In this document: positions 6,661-15,781 of the stretch, piece by piece | How the letters are laid out: every line of letters begins with the position of its first letter | Numbering within the stretch: the stretch's first letter is position 1 | NCBI GenBank assembly: GCA_017396025.1 | Contig: JAFQNF010000045.1 | Span: 1 to 64,000 of the forward strand | From: a bacterium | GTDB lineage: Bacteria > Cyanobacteriota > Vampirovibrionia > Gastranaerophilales > Gastranaerophilaceae | Length of the DNA stretch: 64,000 bases | Reading direction: 5' to 3' | Translations under genes and position numbers: made by a program | The notes under the pieces: model-generated | What the model was told of the DNA's origin: nothing | The model's input: the letters and a program-made list of their open reading frames with translations, nothing else | Database searches by the model: none

Positions 6661-8571
6661 GTGAATATATTTTCTGGTATAAAAGATCTACTTGGGCAAA
6701 TAAATAAAATAGATGGCTCTATATACAGACACGGCAGAGATTTTTCTGATATTTATGAGAAAAATATCGAGTTGGAACAGGAAATTGCAGCCCGTACAAA
6801 AGAATTAGAACAAGCCAACCAAACAATTTTAACACTTAACAGTGTTTGGGATATGATGAATTCTTCTCAGCCACTATCAAGCATGTTGGCAAAAATTGTT
6901 AGTATTTTATATGAAGATATGAACTATCATTTTGCTTCAATTCTAAAAATCGAACTAGATGAACATAATACTCCATATTTCTCAGAAAAAGCAGCTTCTG
7001 CGAATAGAAGTATGAATAGAGTGATTGAATTCGCAAATGTTAATTTAGAAACATATAAATTTCCATATGTTGATAGTTCTATTATCGTAAAAGCAATAAC
7101 AGAAAGAGAAATATACTCCACACCAGACATAAAAGGTATGGTAAAAATGTTTTTCCCAAATCTTTCTGAAGAGCAATTAAACGATTTAGTATCACAAATG
7201 AACTCTAAATCTTGTACAATTGTTCCTTTGTATAAAGGCAAGGAAGATTTTGGTTGTTTAATTGTTACTACAGAACGAGAAAATATAACAGATACAGAAA
7301 GTAATTTCTTAACATTGTTTGCCAATCAAATAGAACTTGCAATCACAGTTGCTGGATTGTTTGAAGAAGTAAAAAAACAAGCGATTACAGACCCTCTAAC
7401 AGGGTTATTCAATAGACGTTATTTTGAAGAAAATATTGTAAAAGAAGCAGAACGTTCACTTCGATTAAAACAATCCTTTTCCGTTGTTTCTTTAGACTTA
7501 GATTATTTAAAAAGAATTAATGATACATATGGTCACCAGTTTGGTGATATTGCAATCAAAACAATTGCAAATGTGCTAAAAAAAGAAGCTCGTTCTATTG
7601 ATATTCCTGCAAGGATTGGTGGCGAAGAGTTTAATTTACTTCTTCCAGGTGTAGATTCTCGTGGTGCAATGATTGCAGCAGAAAGAATTCGAAAGTCAAT
7701 TGAAAACCAAATAATAGATACTATTGGCGGTGTTACAGCTAGTATTGGTGTTGCAACATTCTTAGAACATTCTGATAGAATTGATGAATTAATTGAGCTT
7801 GCTGACCAAGCTATGTATAAAGCAAAAGTAAATGGACGTAATCAAGTTCAAATTGCACAAATGCAAAGTGAATCTGAATGGCAAAAAATTGCAATGGAAA
7901 CATTTATGGATATTTTATCCAAAAAGCGAATTCCTGTCACAGACAATGTTTCAATGGCTATTATTCAAAAACTTCAATCAATTGGAACTTCTGATAAAAA
8001 TTCTAACGAAATTTTATATTCTGTGGTGGATATTATTTCTCAAACATATAACAGAATGTACAAAACAGGAACAACAAAATCAAAAATTATTCTTGCAATA
8101 CTTATTGCAAAACGCTTAGAATTACCAAAAGAAGAAATTGATAAATTAAAGCTGGCAATATTATTATATGACATTGGAAACATTATGGTTCCAGAAGAAA
8201 TTTTCAATAAGAAAGAGCCATTAACTGATGCAGAAAGAGAAATAATAAAAACTCATCCTGTTATTGCCGCACGTGAAATTTTAAAACCAATTTCTAATAT
8301 TCAAGATATTATTCCGATTATCGAAAATCACCATGAAAATTGGGATGGAAAAGGGTATCCATCAAATAAATCCGGTATAGAAATTCCAATTACATCTCAA
8401 ATTGTATTATTGGTTGATGCTTTCTACGCAATGACTCAAGATAGACCACATAGACACGCTTATGAAATTGACGAAATATTAGATATTATCAAAAAAGAAG
8501 CTGGACAAAAGTGGAATTCCAAGTTAGTTGAAGATTTCATCGATGTGGTAAAAAATGAGCAATTACAATAA
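6661..8571 (+). CDS. GAF-GGDEF-HD(GYP) c-di-GMP signalling protein
   Basis: A 636-residue cytoplasmic protein: N-terminal coiled coil (about 30-60), GAF-like sensor domain (about 65-230), GGDEF diguanylate cyclase domain (about 240-395) and a C-terminal HD-GYP-like domain (about 480-615). The cyclase looks active: DPLTGLFNRRYF at its start, GGEEF at 320-324, and an intact inhibitory I-site R-S-I-D at 311-314, exactly five residues before GGEEF. The HD part is degenerate: YDIGN (503-507) replaces HDIGK, although HH (557-558) and GKGYP (563-567) persist. So synthesis is likely and hydrolysis doubtful. Start is GTG. The next gene overlaps its end by 17 bases. Confidence 0.9.
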   Translation: MNIFSGIKDLLGQINKIDGSIYRHGRDFSDIYEKNIELEQEIAARTKELEQANQTILTLNSVWDMMNSSQPLSSMLAKIVSILYEDMNYHFASILKIELDEHNTPYFSEKAASANRSMNRVIEFANVNLETYKFPYVDSSIIVKAITEREIYSTPDIKGMVKMFFPNLSEEQLNDLVSQMNSKSCTIVPLYKGKEDFGCLIVTTERENITDTESNFLTLFANQIELAITVAGLFEEVKKQAITDPLTGLFNRRYFEENIVKEAERSLRLKQSFSVVSLDLDYLKRINDTYGHQFGDIAIKTIANVLKKEARSIDIPARIGGEEFNLLLPGVDSRGAMIAAERIRKSIENQIIDTIGGVTASIGVATFLEHSDRIDELIELADQAMYKAKVNGRNQVQIAQMQSESEWQKIAMETFMDILSKKRIPVTDNVSMAIIQKLQSIGTSDKNSNEILYSVVDIISQTYNRMYKTGTTKSKIILAILIAKRLELPKEEIDKLKLAILLYDIGNIMVPEEIFNKKEPLTDAEREIIKTHPVIAAREILKPISNIQDIIPIIENHHENWDGKGYPSNKSGIEIPITSQIVLLVDAFYAMTQDRPHRHAYEIDEILDIIKKEAGQKWNSKLVEDFIDVVKNEQLQ

Positions 8572-8908
8572 TCTTGAAGACATAATTACTTTTTTATATA
8601 AGCATATAACAACAAATAAAGATGCAAATATATTAAAAGATACAACTCGATTAAATAAGATTAAATTTGATGCTTATATTGATAGTACTATATCTGCACC
8701 ATTATCTTTTACTGTCTTTGAATTATCAGATAAAGGCGAACTATTGATAGATAATCCTCAAAGATTAGTAGAAAGCGAAGCTGCATTTTTTATATTTGTA
8801 AATCCTCGTCACGGTTGGATGTTTGCCGTAAAAAATACTCTTGAGAATCAAAAGAAATTGATTCGTCAAGAGCAAATTCAAAACTATAAAATTAAAATAC
8901 TTGAATAG
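8555..8908 (+). CDS. hypothetical protein coupled to the GGDEF gene
   Basis: A 117-residue soluble protein with no recognised family. It begins inside the last codons of the GGDEF/HD gene (17-base overlap in another frame), so the two are probably translationally coupled and functionally linked. The sequence alternates short beta-type strands (PLSFTVFEL, AAFFIFVNPRHGWMFAV) and ends in a basic helix. A small partner or regulator of the cyclase is possible but is inference from the overlap alone. Confidence 0.65.
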   Translation: MSNYNNLEDIITFLYKHITTNKDANILKDTTRLNKIKFDAYIDSTISAPLSFTVFELSDKGELLIDNPQRLVESEAAFFIFVNPRHGWMFAVKNTLENQKKLIRQEQIQNYKIKILE

Positions 8909-8910
8909 AA

Positions 8911-9168
8911 CTAATCGTCTAAAGTAAATACTTCTTGTCCAGCTTCCTCTTTCATAGCTGTCTCAAGTAGAACATAAGTCATATATGCTCCAAGTGCAAC
9001 AGCTTTTGGATCAAGGTCTGTATTTTGTGCTGCTTCTATAATTGCAGAATTGATTTCTGGATTTTCTTCCTTTATATAATGAATCATCTTTTTTCTCCAA
9101 GTATGTACATCTTGGAAAATTTCTGCAAAACATAATGTAGATTGTTCTTGTGATACTATTGGAAGCAT
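8911..9168 (-). CDS. small hypothetical protein
   Basis: An 85-residue, mostly helical acidic protein (pattern of Ala- and Glu-rich helices, DPKAVALGAYMTYVLLETAMKEE) without a known domain. It is convergent with the preceding gene, two bases away. A GAGG ribosome-binding site sits seven bases before the ATG. The overlapping reverse-frame reading upstream (9011-9232) is a shadow. Confidence 0.6.
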   Translation of the reverse strand: MLPIVSQEQSTLCFAEIFQDVHTWRKKMIHYIKEENPEINSAIIEAAQNTDLDPKAVALGAYMTYVLLETAMKEEAGQEVFTLDD

Positions 9169-9267
9169 TTTTGCCTCTTTTTATTCTGTTAACATTCAAG
9201 ATTATATACAATATTTTAATTTGTTTCATCATATAAGCAGTGGACTTAACATAAAATGCTCATTTTC

Positions 9268-9296
9268 TTGACTAGGTGCCATTTAGCAACTAAAAT
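9268..9296 (+). promoter_or_regulatory. promoter of accB-accC
   Basis: TTGACT at 9268-9273 and TAAAAT at 9291-9296 are spaced by 17 bases, about 30 bases upstream of the accB ATG; a good sigma-70-type match. Confidence 0.55.
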
Positions 9297-9326
9297 AATT
9301 AAAGCTCGTAGATTTAAAGGGATTTT

Positions 9327-9776
9327 ATGAAAAATATTAATACAGACTATGTTGAAAAATTAGTCGAAATAATGAAAAATAACGAAATTACAGAAGTTAC
9401 TTTAGAAGATAATGATGCTTCTCTTGTAATTAAAAGTAATGGATTTGTACCTGTTATAAAAGAAAAAGAACAACCAGTTGTTCAAGAAACTATTGTTGAA
9501 AAAGAGGTAGTTGTTGAAGAAAATATAGCAAATAAAGTTGTGCCTATTGTATCAAATATGATTGGTATATTTTATGCAAAACCATCACCAAATGATGCAC
9601 CATTTGTTAAAGTTGGTGATGAAGTAAAAGAAGGCGATACAATCTGTATTATTGAAACAATTAAGTTGATGAACAAAATAGCTTCAACAGCAACAGGCAA
9701 AGTTGTTGAAGTTTGTATAGAAGATGGCAAACCTGTTGAATATGGTCAAGTCATTATGTATGTAGAAGAGAATTAA
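9327..9776 (+). CDS. accB: biotin carboxyl carrier protein of acetyl-CoA carboxylase
   Basis: AccB carries the biotin that shuttles CO2 between biotin carboxylase and carboxyltransferase in the first step of fatty-acid synthesis. The 149 residues show an N-terminal helical region, a short Glu/Val-rich linker (about 43-70) and a biotinyl domain (about 72-149). The biotinylated lysine is Lys113 in IIETIKLMNK; the common motif is E-A-M-K-[LM], so here the Met just before Lys is Ile and the Ala is Thr. AccC follows 12 bases on in the usual accBC operon. The ATG has an AAAGGGA ribosome-binding site. Confidence 0.93.
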   Translation: MKNINTDYVEKLVEIMKNNEITEVTLEDNDASLVIKSNGFVPVIKEKEQPVVQETIVEKEVVVEENIANKVVPIVSNMIGIFYAKPSPNDAPFVKVGDEVKEGDTICIIETIKLMNKIASTATGKVVEVCIEDGKPVEYGQVIMYVEEN

Positions 9777-9788
9777 TGGTAATAGAAT

Positions 9789-11132
9789 ATGTTTAAAAAA
9801 GTATTAATCGCAAATCGTGGCGAAGTTGCAGTTAGAATAATTAGAGCTTGTAGAGAACTTGGTATTCCCACTGTTGCAGTATATTCAGAAGCAGACGCAA
9901 ATTCACTACACGTAAGTTTGGCAACAGAGGCTTATTGCATTGGACCAAATGAAAGTGCAAAAAGTTATTTAAATATTCCTGCAATTATTTCTGCAGCCTT
10001 GATTTCAGGCGCTGATGCTATTCACCCTGGTTATGGTTTTATGTCAGAAAGAGCTGATTTCGCAGAAATTTGTGCTAAACACAATATTAAATTTATTGGA
10101 CCATCTCCAGAATCAATGCAATTAATGGGAGATAAAGCAACAGCTAGAAAAACAATGATGTCTAAAAATGTTCCAATCACACCAGGAACAGGCATTATCA
10201 CTGATGTTGAAGAAGCAAAAAAGCAAGCTGAAAAGTTTGGATATCCTGTTATTGTTAAAGCAACAGCAGGCGGTGGCGGAAAAGGTATGAGAGTTGCTAA
10301 CAATGCTGAAGAGTTAGAGCAAAATATTACTTTATGCCGTCAAGAAGCTGAAAAATTCTTTGGTAACCCAGATGTTTATATGGAAAAATTCTTAGTAAAT
10401 CCAAGACACATCGAAGTTCAAATTATTGCTGATAAGTTTGGCAATGTTATTCACTTGGGCGAGAGAGATTGTTCAATACAAAGACGCCATCAAAAATTAG
10501 TGGAAGAAGCACCATCTCCAGCTGTTAGCACAGATATTAGAAAAAAACTTGGTGAAGCTGCTGTAAGAGCTGCTAAGGCTGCAAATTACGAAGGTGTTGG
10601 TACAATTGAATTCTTACTTGATAAAGATAAAAACTTCTATTTTATGGAAATGAATACAAGACTTCAAGTAGAACACGGCATCACAGAAATGATTTCTAAC
10701 ATTGATATTGTACGTGAACAAATCAACATTGCAGCAGGAAATAAATTATCTGTAAGACAAGATGATGTTAAATTGTATGGTCACGCAATAGAATGTCGTA
10801 TCAACGCAGAAGACCCTGATAGAAACTTCTTGCCAGCTCCTGGAGAAATTAATGGTTATATTACACCAGGTGGATTTGGTGTAAGAGTTGACTCTCACGT
10901 ATATTCTGGATACAAAATCCCACCATATTATGATTCATTAATCAGTAAAGTTATGACTTGGGCACCAACAAGGGAAGAAGCAAGAAGAAGAATGTATCGT
11001 GCTTTGAAAGAATATGTTATCACAGGGGTAAAAACAACTCTTCCTTTCTATCAAGAATTGATTGAGGATGAAGTATTTATCGGTGGTAATTTCGATACAG
11101 GCTTTATGAATACATACAAACAAAATAAATAA
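9789..11132 (+). CDS. accC: biotin carboxylase subunit of acetyl-CoA carboxylase
   Basis: AccC uses ATP and bicarbonate to carboxylate the biotin on AccB. The 447 residues match the family length, starting with [22 protein letters not shown], then HPGYGFMSE, the ATP-grasp glycine loop [12 protein letters not shown] near residues 158-169, then [14 protein letters not shown], and the active-site stretch [18 protein letters not shown] near residues 285-302. All catalytic signatures are intact. It shares one promoter with accB and ends in a strong bidirectional terminator. Confidence 0.97.
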   Translation: MFKKVLIANRGEVAVRIIRACRELGIPTVAVYSEADANSLHVSLATEAYCIGPNESAKSYLNIPAIISAALISGADAIHPGYGFMSERADFAEICAKHNIKFIGPSPESMQLMGDKATARKTMMSKNVPITPGTGIITDVEEAKKQAEKFGYPVIVKATAGGGGKGMRVANNAEELEQNITLCRQEAEKFFGNPDVYMEKFLVNPRHIEVQIIADKFGNVIHLGERDCSIQRRHQKLVEEAPSPAVSTDIRKKLGEAAVRAAKAANYEGVGTIEFLLDKDKNFYFMEMNTRLQVEHGITEMISNIDIVREQINIAAGNKLSVRQDDVKLYGHAIECRINAEDPDRNFLPAPGEINGYITPGGFGVRVDSHVYSGYKIPPYYDSLISKVMTWAPTREEARRRMYRALKEYVITGVKTTLPFYQELIEDEVFIGGNFDTGFMNTYKQNK

Positions 11133-11134
11133 TT

Positions 11135-11170
11135 TAAAAGGGCGTAATTTTTAATTACGCCCTAAAATTT
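11135..11170. terminator. bidirectional terminator between accC and the convergent GNAT-like gene
   Basis: An 11-bp perfect stem (11139-11149 with 11153-11163) with a 3-base loop and A/T-rich flanks on both sides. The stop codon of the minus-strand gene (11155-11157) lies within it. Confidence 0.8.
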
Positions 11171-11727
11171 ACCATTGGTGATTGAGTTTTTTCTTCTGTC
11201 CTTTTTAAAAATTTATGGATATCATATCTATTCATCTCTAAATCACCAAAACCAATATTTTTAAAGCCGCAAGCATTTTTATAAAACCCAAGTGCAGAGT
11301 CAACAGCAGAACGTATAATTAATTTATTCTGTCTACCATTTAATACTCCTTGTCCAATTGAAGCCAATAAATTTTGACCAACGTATTTGTAACGATGTGT
11401 GCGTCTGCTTTCTATAAATCTTACTTCTGCATTCTTTTCCAAATCATCAAAACAAGTGATACCAAGAATTTCTCCCTCATCATTTTCCAATGTGTAAATA
11501 CGAGTATCATTTTCTCTGTGACACTTAATATCAGAATGTTTTGATATCATATTATCAACAATAGTATCTTTATGTGCCCAATTACCATCAACATTAGCTA
11601 TTTTATCAATATCGGCTTTGTCGTAACAATCATATTCGCAAATTAATGCTGGTACAAATTCATTCTCTTTTGTATCAAAAACACTGCATTTTGCTGTTGG
11701 TATTCTTTGTCCAAAAGATATGTTCAT
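11155..11727 (-). CDS. GNAT-like N-acetyltransferase, copy 2 of a tandem pair
   Basis: A 190-residue protein with a GNAT-like core: a strand ILGITCFDD, a YVGQNLLASIGQGVLN segment in the place of the acetyl-CoA-binding loop (Q/R-x-x-G-x-G/A is degenerate here), and a late SALGFYKNACGF, a frequent GNAT C-terminal pattern (A-x-x-F-Y-x-x-x-G-F). The first residues NISFGQRI belong to the short N-terminal Phe motif that recurs in this window. It is related along its full length to the gene just upstream (193 residues), and only one base separates the two. Substrate unknown. Confidence 0.65.
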   Translation of the reverse strand: MNISFGQRIPTAKCSVFDTKENEFVPALICEYDCYDKADIDKIANVDGNWAHKDTIVDNMISKHSDIKCHRENDTRIYTLENDEGEILGITCFDDLEKNAEVRFIESRRTHRYKYVGQNLLASIGQGVLNGRQNKLIIRSAVDSALGFYKNACGFKNIGFGDLEMNRYDIHKFLKRTEEKTQSPMVNFRA

Positions 11728-11728
11728 A

Positions 11729-12310
11729 TTAGCCTCTTATATCTAGAAAAATTGATTTTGTACGGTCTTCTGTTTGCTCTATAAATTGATTAATCTGAGC
11801 AGGATTCATTCTTAAAAAATAACCGTAGTAATCTTCAAATCCGCAAACATCTGTGTAAAAATTATAAGCATTCTCTTCAGGGTCACTAACTGTAAGTTTT
11901 TTACCATTTTTTACTAATACCTCATCACCCATTGAAGCAAGAAGAATCTGGCCAACAAATTTCTTTTTTCCATTACTTTCGAGATAATTTACATTATAAA
12001 CAGCATCATCTACTTCTTCCATTTCTCCAATACCTAATATTTGTTGTTTATCATCTTGAACTACGTAGATTGATTGTTCGTTATCTTGCTCAAAATATTT
12101 AATCAGATGATTTTTTCTTGCCATATCTTTTGCAATAAGATTTTTAAAACGCCAAGAATCATCTAAATCTCTAATTTCTTGCACATCACTATCATCTGCA
12201 CAATCAACTTTGTAGACCGTCACAGATTCAAACTTACCAGTTTCTTTGTCTTGAACTTGGCTTCTTATAATAGGAAGTTTTTTTCCAAATGTTGGGGAAG
12301 AGATGTTCAT
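11729..12310 (-). CDS. GNAT-like N-acetyltransferase, copy 1 of a tandem pair
   Basis: A 193-residue paralogue of the next gene. Shared points are a start MNIS plus a FG-K/Q-[KR] tag (TFGKKLP, residues 7-13), a matching region KFVGQILLASMGDEVL, and AYNFYTDVCGF aligned with ALGFYKNACGF. The two proteins are clearly a tandem duplication but have diverged over most positions. The family is GNAT-like by motif only; no substrate can be given. It is the first gene of the pair and starts with ATG, with a short AAAGG upstream. Confidence 0.62.
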   Translation of the reverse strand: MNISSPTFGKKLPIIRSQVQDKETGKFESVTVYKVDCADDSDVQEIRDLDDSWRFKNLIAKDMARKNHLIKYFEQDNEQSIYVVQDDKQQILGIGEMEEVDDAVYNVNYLESNGKKKFVGQILLASMGDEVLVKNGKKLTVSDPEENAYNFYTDVCGFEDYYGYFLRMNPAQINQFIEQTEDRTKSIFLDIRG

Positions 12311-12386
12311 TTTTTACCTTTGTTTTTCTTAAAACTCCTAAATAATAAATTTGCTTTATGATATTATTTTCTTGTCAGGGGGAATT

Positions 12387-13499
12387 ATGAGTGAAAATAT
12401 TGTAAAACCGAAACGCGAAATGCTTAATTATATCAATGTTTTTAGAGGCTTAGCTATACTTTTGATTCTGGCTGGTCATACAATGCAAATAGGTGAAAAA
12501 GGTAGCTGGATAAATAATATTTCTTTTGAAGTATTCGCAGGTGGAACGGCTTTATTCATTTTTATCTCTGGATTTTTATTCCAACATTTATCAGCAAAAT
12601 TCGAATACAAAAACTATTTATCTAAAAAATGGACGAATGTAATTCTTCCATATATCTTTACAGCAATTCCTGGTATTATTTTGTGTTTTACCTTGCCAAG
12701 TATTTATGGCAACCCATTTGAAGGGTTAAATCCATTAGCGCAAATTGGAGTTTTTCTTACAACAGGTCGTGTACATAACGTACCAGCTTGGTTCATTCCT
12801 ATGATTGTTATTTTCTTCTTTTTAAGTCATTTTCTTCTAAAATTAGAAAAAAGTGGAAGATTATATAAATTATTACCAATCCTATTTTTAATAACAATAT
12901 ATTGCCCTCGTTTAGATATAGAACCAGAATGGGTAGCAAATTTAGATTATTTACACAAATATTTAGAATACCTAAAATTCATTGGAGTTAGTTTTGTTCA
13001 TTTTGCTTCAATGTACGTGTTTGGTATGTACCTTTCTGCTAATAAGGATAAAATTGATACCTTTTGGCAAAAACGAGGTCAAATTTGGTTCTTTATGATA
13101 GCAACAACAATTGCAGATATTTACTTTATGCACAACGGTATGTTTCATAATTCAACATTATCTAAAATATTTTTAACTATTTTGGTTTTAGGCTATTTAA
13201 AACACTATGATGAAAAAATAAAAGCACACGAAAAACTGAACCACATACTAGATGTAACAGCGAAATACAGCTTTGGTTTATTCTTTGTTCATTGGTATTT
13301 TGTATTTGCTTTTAATCAATGGTTTGATGTACCAAAAGTTGTACCTGTTACAGATTTAAATTCTTTGCTTCTTGCGATGGGAATTGCAATTACAAGATAC
13401 ATTTTTGTGCTGAGTATGAGCTTCTTATCTTTATACTTAATTAAAATAATAATTAAAAAGTTAAAGATAGATAATACAAGACAGTTTATCGGTGTATAA
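12387..13499 (+). CDS. acyltransferase family 3 membrane protein
   Basis: A 370-residue integral membrane protein of the acyltransferase-3 (OafA/NodX-like) family, which O-acetylates or succinylates surface glycans. The signature is YINVFRGLAILLILAGHTMQ near residues 15-34, with the R-G-x-A and the H of helix 1, followed by GGTALFIFISGFLF and about nine more hydrophobic helices. I chose the ATG at 12387 rather than 12351 because CAGGGGGA lies just upstream of it at ideal spacing. No glycan-synthesis genes surround it, so the acceptor is unknown. Confidence 0.85.
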   Translation: MSENIVKPKREMLNYINVFRGLAILLILAGHTMQIGEKGSWINNISFEVFAGGTALFIFISGFLFQHLSAKFEYKNYLSKKWTNVILPYIFTAIPGIILCFTLPSIYGNPFEGLNPLAQIGVFLTTGRVHNVPAWFIPMIVIFFFLSHFLLKLEKSGRLYKLLPILFLITIYCPRLDIEPEWVANLDYLHKYLEYLKFIGVSFVHFASMYVFGMYLSANKDKIDTFWQKRGQIWFFMIATTIADIYFMHNGMFHNSTLSKIFLTILVLGYLKHYDEKIKAHEKLNHILDVTAKYSFGLFFVHWYFVFAFNQWFDVPKVVPVTDLNSLLLAMGIAITRYIFVLSMSFLSLYLIKIIIKKLKIDNTRQFIGV

Positions 13500-13505
13500 G
13501 GGAAA

Positions 13506-14213
13506 CTACCAAGGATAATCGTCCCTTATCTCCCAACCATCTGCCATAATTAATGCAGCACACCACATTCCACGCGCTTTCTTGCTACAATTATAATTAA
13601 ATGAACTTGGTCCTTTTTTCAATTGTTCTCTTGTTCTTTTTACTTGGCCTGGTTTTTCATTATCATTCCAAGAATGTGGAACGAATGTTCCTTTATCTCC
13701 ATCTAAGCAGAACATAAACAAATCTCTGCCAAACTTATTAGGATTTCTATAACCATTTATATCAACAGCATAACATTTTCTTCTTGTTGTTCCATCTGTA
13801 CTATAAGCAAGAGGATAAGTAAAAATTTGACAACCAGACATAAGTTCAACAATACGACCTTGATTTCTCATAATTAAAAGACTATTTTCTACCTGACCAG
13901 ATAATTGTTTATATGTTATCCCACCGTCTTTTGCTTCTTGAATTGTTTGAGTTGAGAGCTGTACAAAAGGATATAAATATTCATTAAAAAATTCATTATT
14001 ATTAAGAGAATAATCCCAAGAAATTGGATCACCATATTCAGTTTTTGCCATTGAAACAGCTCTTGATAAATCAGAAAACGCCTTCTTTAGTTGAACAACG
14101 GTTTGTTCCTTTTGGTGTTGAATTTGCAGTGTAGGAATCGTAATTGCAGAAATAACACCTATAACAACAAGTGCTATCAGTGTTTCCGCCAAAGTAAATG
14201 CTATCTTCTTCAT
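13506..14213 (-). CDS. type IV pilin-like (pseudopilin) protein
   Basis: A 235-residue pilin-like protein. The ATG at 14213 is chosen because GGAGGAAAA stands directly before it; the longer frame to 14381 would add 56 residues with no pilin character. From that start the sequence is MKKIAFTLAETLIALVVIG, a type III signal peptide: a short basic leader, then cleavage before Phe, Glu at mature position 5 and a hydrophobic helix. Ala replaces the usual Gly at -1. The C-terminal part has several Cys and Trp residues (CAALIMADGWEI). It is probably processed by the prepilin peptidase at 40613 and serves a pilus or type II-like secretion machine. Confidence 0.8.
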   Translation of the reverse strand: MKKIAFTLAETLIALVVIGVISAITIPTLQIQHQKEQTVVQLKKAFSDLSRAVSMAKTEYGDPISWDYSLNNNEFFNEYLYPFVQLSTQTIQEAKDGGITYKQLSGQVENSLLIMRNQGRIVELMSGCQIFTYPLAYSTDGTTRRKCYAVDINGYRNPNKFGRDLFMFCLDGDKGTFVPHSWNDNEKPGQVKRTREQLKKGPSSFNYNCSKKARGMWCAALIMADGWEIRDDYPW

Positions 14214-14289
14214 TTTTCCTCCGCAAATAAAAGATTTTTTCTCTTCAACTGCAAGAATGATAACATTTTTCAATTTTTTTTCGCATCCA

Positions 14290-14934
14290 CTATAATAATG
14301 ATAATTGTTTTGCCTTTTCGAAATGCTTTTCAAAGAACTTTTTACGGTGCCAACGGCATAAACCATATTTATCGACTGCATCTAGGTGAGATTTTGTCAT
14401 ATAACCTTTATTTTCAGCCCAGCAATACTCGGGAAACTCTTTATCAATCTCTTTCATAAATCTATCACGAGAAACCTTTGCAAGCACACTAGCAGCCGCA
14501 ATTGCAGCAGATTTAGCATCACCTTTAACAACAAACCTTTGTTCATTATTAAAATCAGGTATTAACTTATTTCCATCGACCAAAACTATTGATTTACCCA
14601 TTTCCAATTTTGAAATAACTTCATTACACGCTCTTTTCATAGATAGTAAAGATGTTTTTAATATGTTTAATTTTTCAATTTCTTCAACACTACCTTGATA
14701 AATTGCCCAAATAGAATTTTCTTTAATTACCTCAAAAAGCTCTTCACGAACTTTTTCGCTCAACTGCTTTGAATCATTTAATTTTTCAAGGCGTTCATCA
14801 TACGAAGTAAAATAAACAGCAGCAGCAAAAACAGGACCAGCACCAGGCCCACGGCCGGCTTCATCGGTACCAATCAAATAATCAAAACCTTTTTGGTTTT
14901 CTTTATCAAAATCAAAACGTTTATTCATGAACAT
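14290..14934 (-). CDS. rnhB: ribonuclease HII
   Basis: RNase HII nicks RNA-DNA hybrids and removes single ribonucleotides from DNA. The 214-residue product shows the catalytic start DYLIGTDEAGRGPGAGPV (the D-E-A-G-R-G motif, near residues 19-36), then VDGN with a catalytic Asp, and AAAASVLAKVSRD near residues 146-158. The family length is about 200-220. The first ATG (14934) lies inside the end of the GTPase gene upstream, and MNKR at 14928 is an alternative start; either way the genes overlap and are likely co-transcribed. Confidence 0.93.
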   Translation of the reverse strand: MFMNKRFDFDKENQKGFDYLIGTDEAGRGPGAGPVFAAAVYFTSYDERLEKLNDSKQLSEKVREELFEVIKENSIWAIYQGSVEEIEKLNILKTSLLSMKRACNEVISKLEMGKSIVLVDGNKLIPDFNNEQRFVVKGDAKSAAIAAASVLAKVSRDRFMKEIDKEFPEYCWAENKGYMTKSHLDAVDKYGLCRWHRKKFFEKHFEKAKQLSLL

Positions 14935-15760
14935 CCAAAGTTAATTTGCCCAATCGACCAACTCTAAAGTCATTTAAAAGATTTTGTGCTGCACGCTTTG
15001 AATCTGGTCTACCACCAGAAACAATCCAGTTACGTTTTAATGCAATATTATCAATAGTTACTTCTAAATCTTCAAGCTTATAATAATTTTTAATCAAATC
15101 TGGATAAACAGCTTGCACATCTTTTATAAAAATTTGAGCAACTGCTTCAACATCATATGCGTTTTCACCAATAGAATCAACAAAAGCAAGCTTATACGCT
15201 TTATTTTGGTCTTCTTGTTTTAATGGAATAATACCAGGAGTATCCAATAAATCAACCTTAGGATTAATTCTTACCCATTGTTGCTCACGGGTAACACCAG
15301 CTTTTGCACCAGTTTTTGCCTTTGTTTTTTTAATTAACTTGTTAATAATACTTGATTTACCAACATTTGGCATTCCAACAACCATAACTCTAACAGCACG
15401 TGGCAACAGGCCTTTTTTCACAAGTGCTATAATCTTAGGCTGTCCAAGCTCAACTATTTTATTTATTATTTTAGATAAATCTTTATTATCATTTGCACTT
15501 GTTGCAATTACAGAACAATTTGTTTTTTCCCTAATAATCGCTTGCCATTTTTTTGTTTGTTCTGGTTCTGCTAAATCAGACTTGTTCATTAAAATCAAAC
15601 GAGGCTTATCTTTTAATAATTTTTCAATATCCGGATATGAAGAGCTTTCTGGTATTCTAGCATCTAGCACCTCAATAACAACATCAACGATGTTTACTTG
15701 TTCTTTTAATTTTTTTTCTGCTTTAGCAATATGCCCAGGGTACCAGTGAATATGTTCCAT
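14921..15760 (-). CDS. rbgA: ribosome biogenesis GTPase YlqF/RbgA
   Basis: A 279-residue circularly permuted GTPase that helps assembly of the 50S subunit. The G4 motif NKSD (residues 59-62) precedes the P-loop GMPNVGKSS (129-137), and DTPG (G3) follows; this order defines the YlqF/YawG family. The start MEHIHWYPGHIAKA is typical. It overlaps rnhB by 14 bases and lies downstream of rplS, as in many bacteria where rplS, rbgA and rnhB cluster. A hairpin between rplS and this gene may partly terminate transcription. Confidence 0.93.
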   Translation of the reverse strand: MEHIHWYPGHIAKAEKKLKEQVNIVDVVIEVLDARIPESSSYPDIEKLLKDKPRLILMNKSDLAEPEQTKKWQAIIREKTNCSVIATSANDNKDLSKIINKIVELGQPKIIALVKKGLLPRAVRVMVVGMPNVGKSSIINKLIKKTKAKTGAKAGVTREQQWVRINPKVDLLDTPGIIPLKQEDQNKAYKLAFVDSIGENAYDVEAVAQIFIKDVQAVYPDLIKNYYKLEDLEVTIDNIALKRNWIVSGGRPDSKRAAQNLLNDFRVGRLGKLTLDVHE

Positions 15761-15781
15761 TCTTTGAAAGCCTTTCTTTAT

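Noticed and set aside
7832-8119. Plus-strand frame inside the GGDEF/HD gene
   Set aside because: Out of frame with a fully conserved GGDEF/HD protein, and has no family features.
12351-12386. Longer start for the acyltransferase
   Set aside because: No ribosome-binding site; the ATG at 12387 has CAGGGGGA upstream and the family begins soon after it.
14214-14381. N-terminal extension of the pilin gene
   Set aside because: The extension overlaps rnhB and would bury the type III signal peptide; the ATG at 14213 has a strong GGAGG site.
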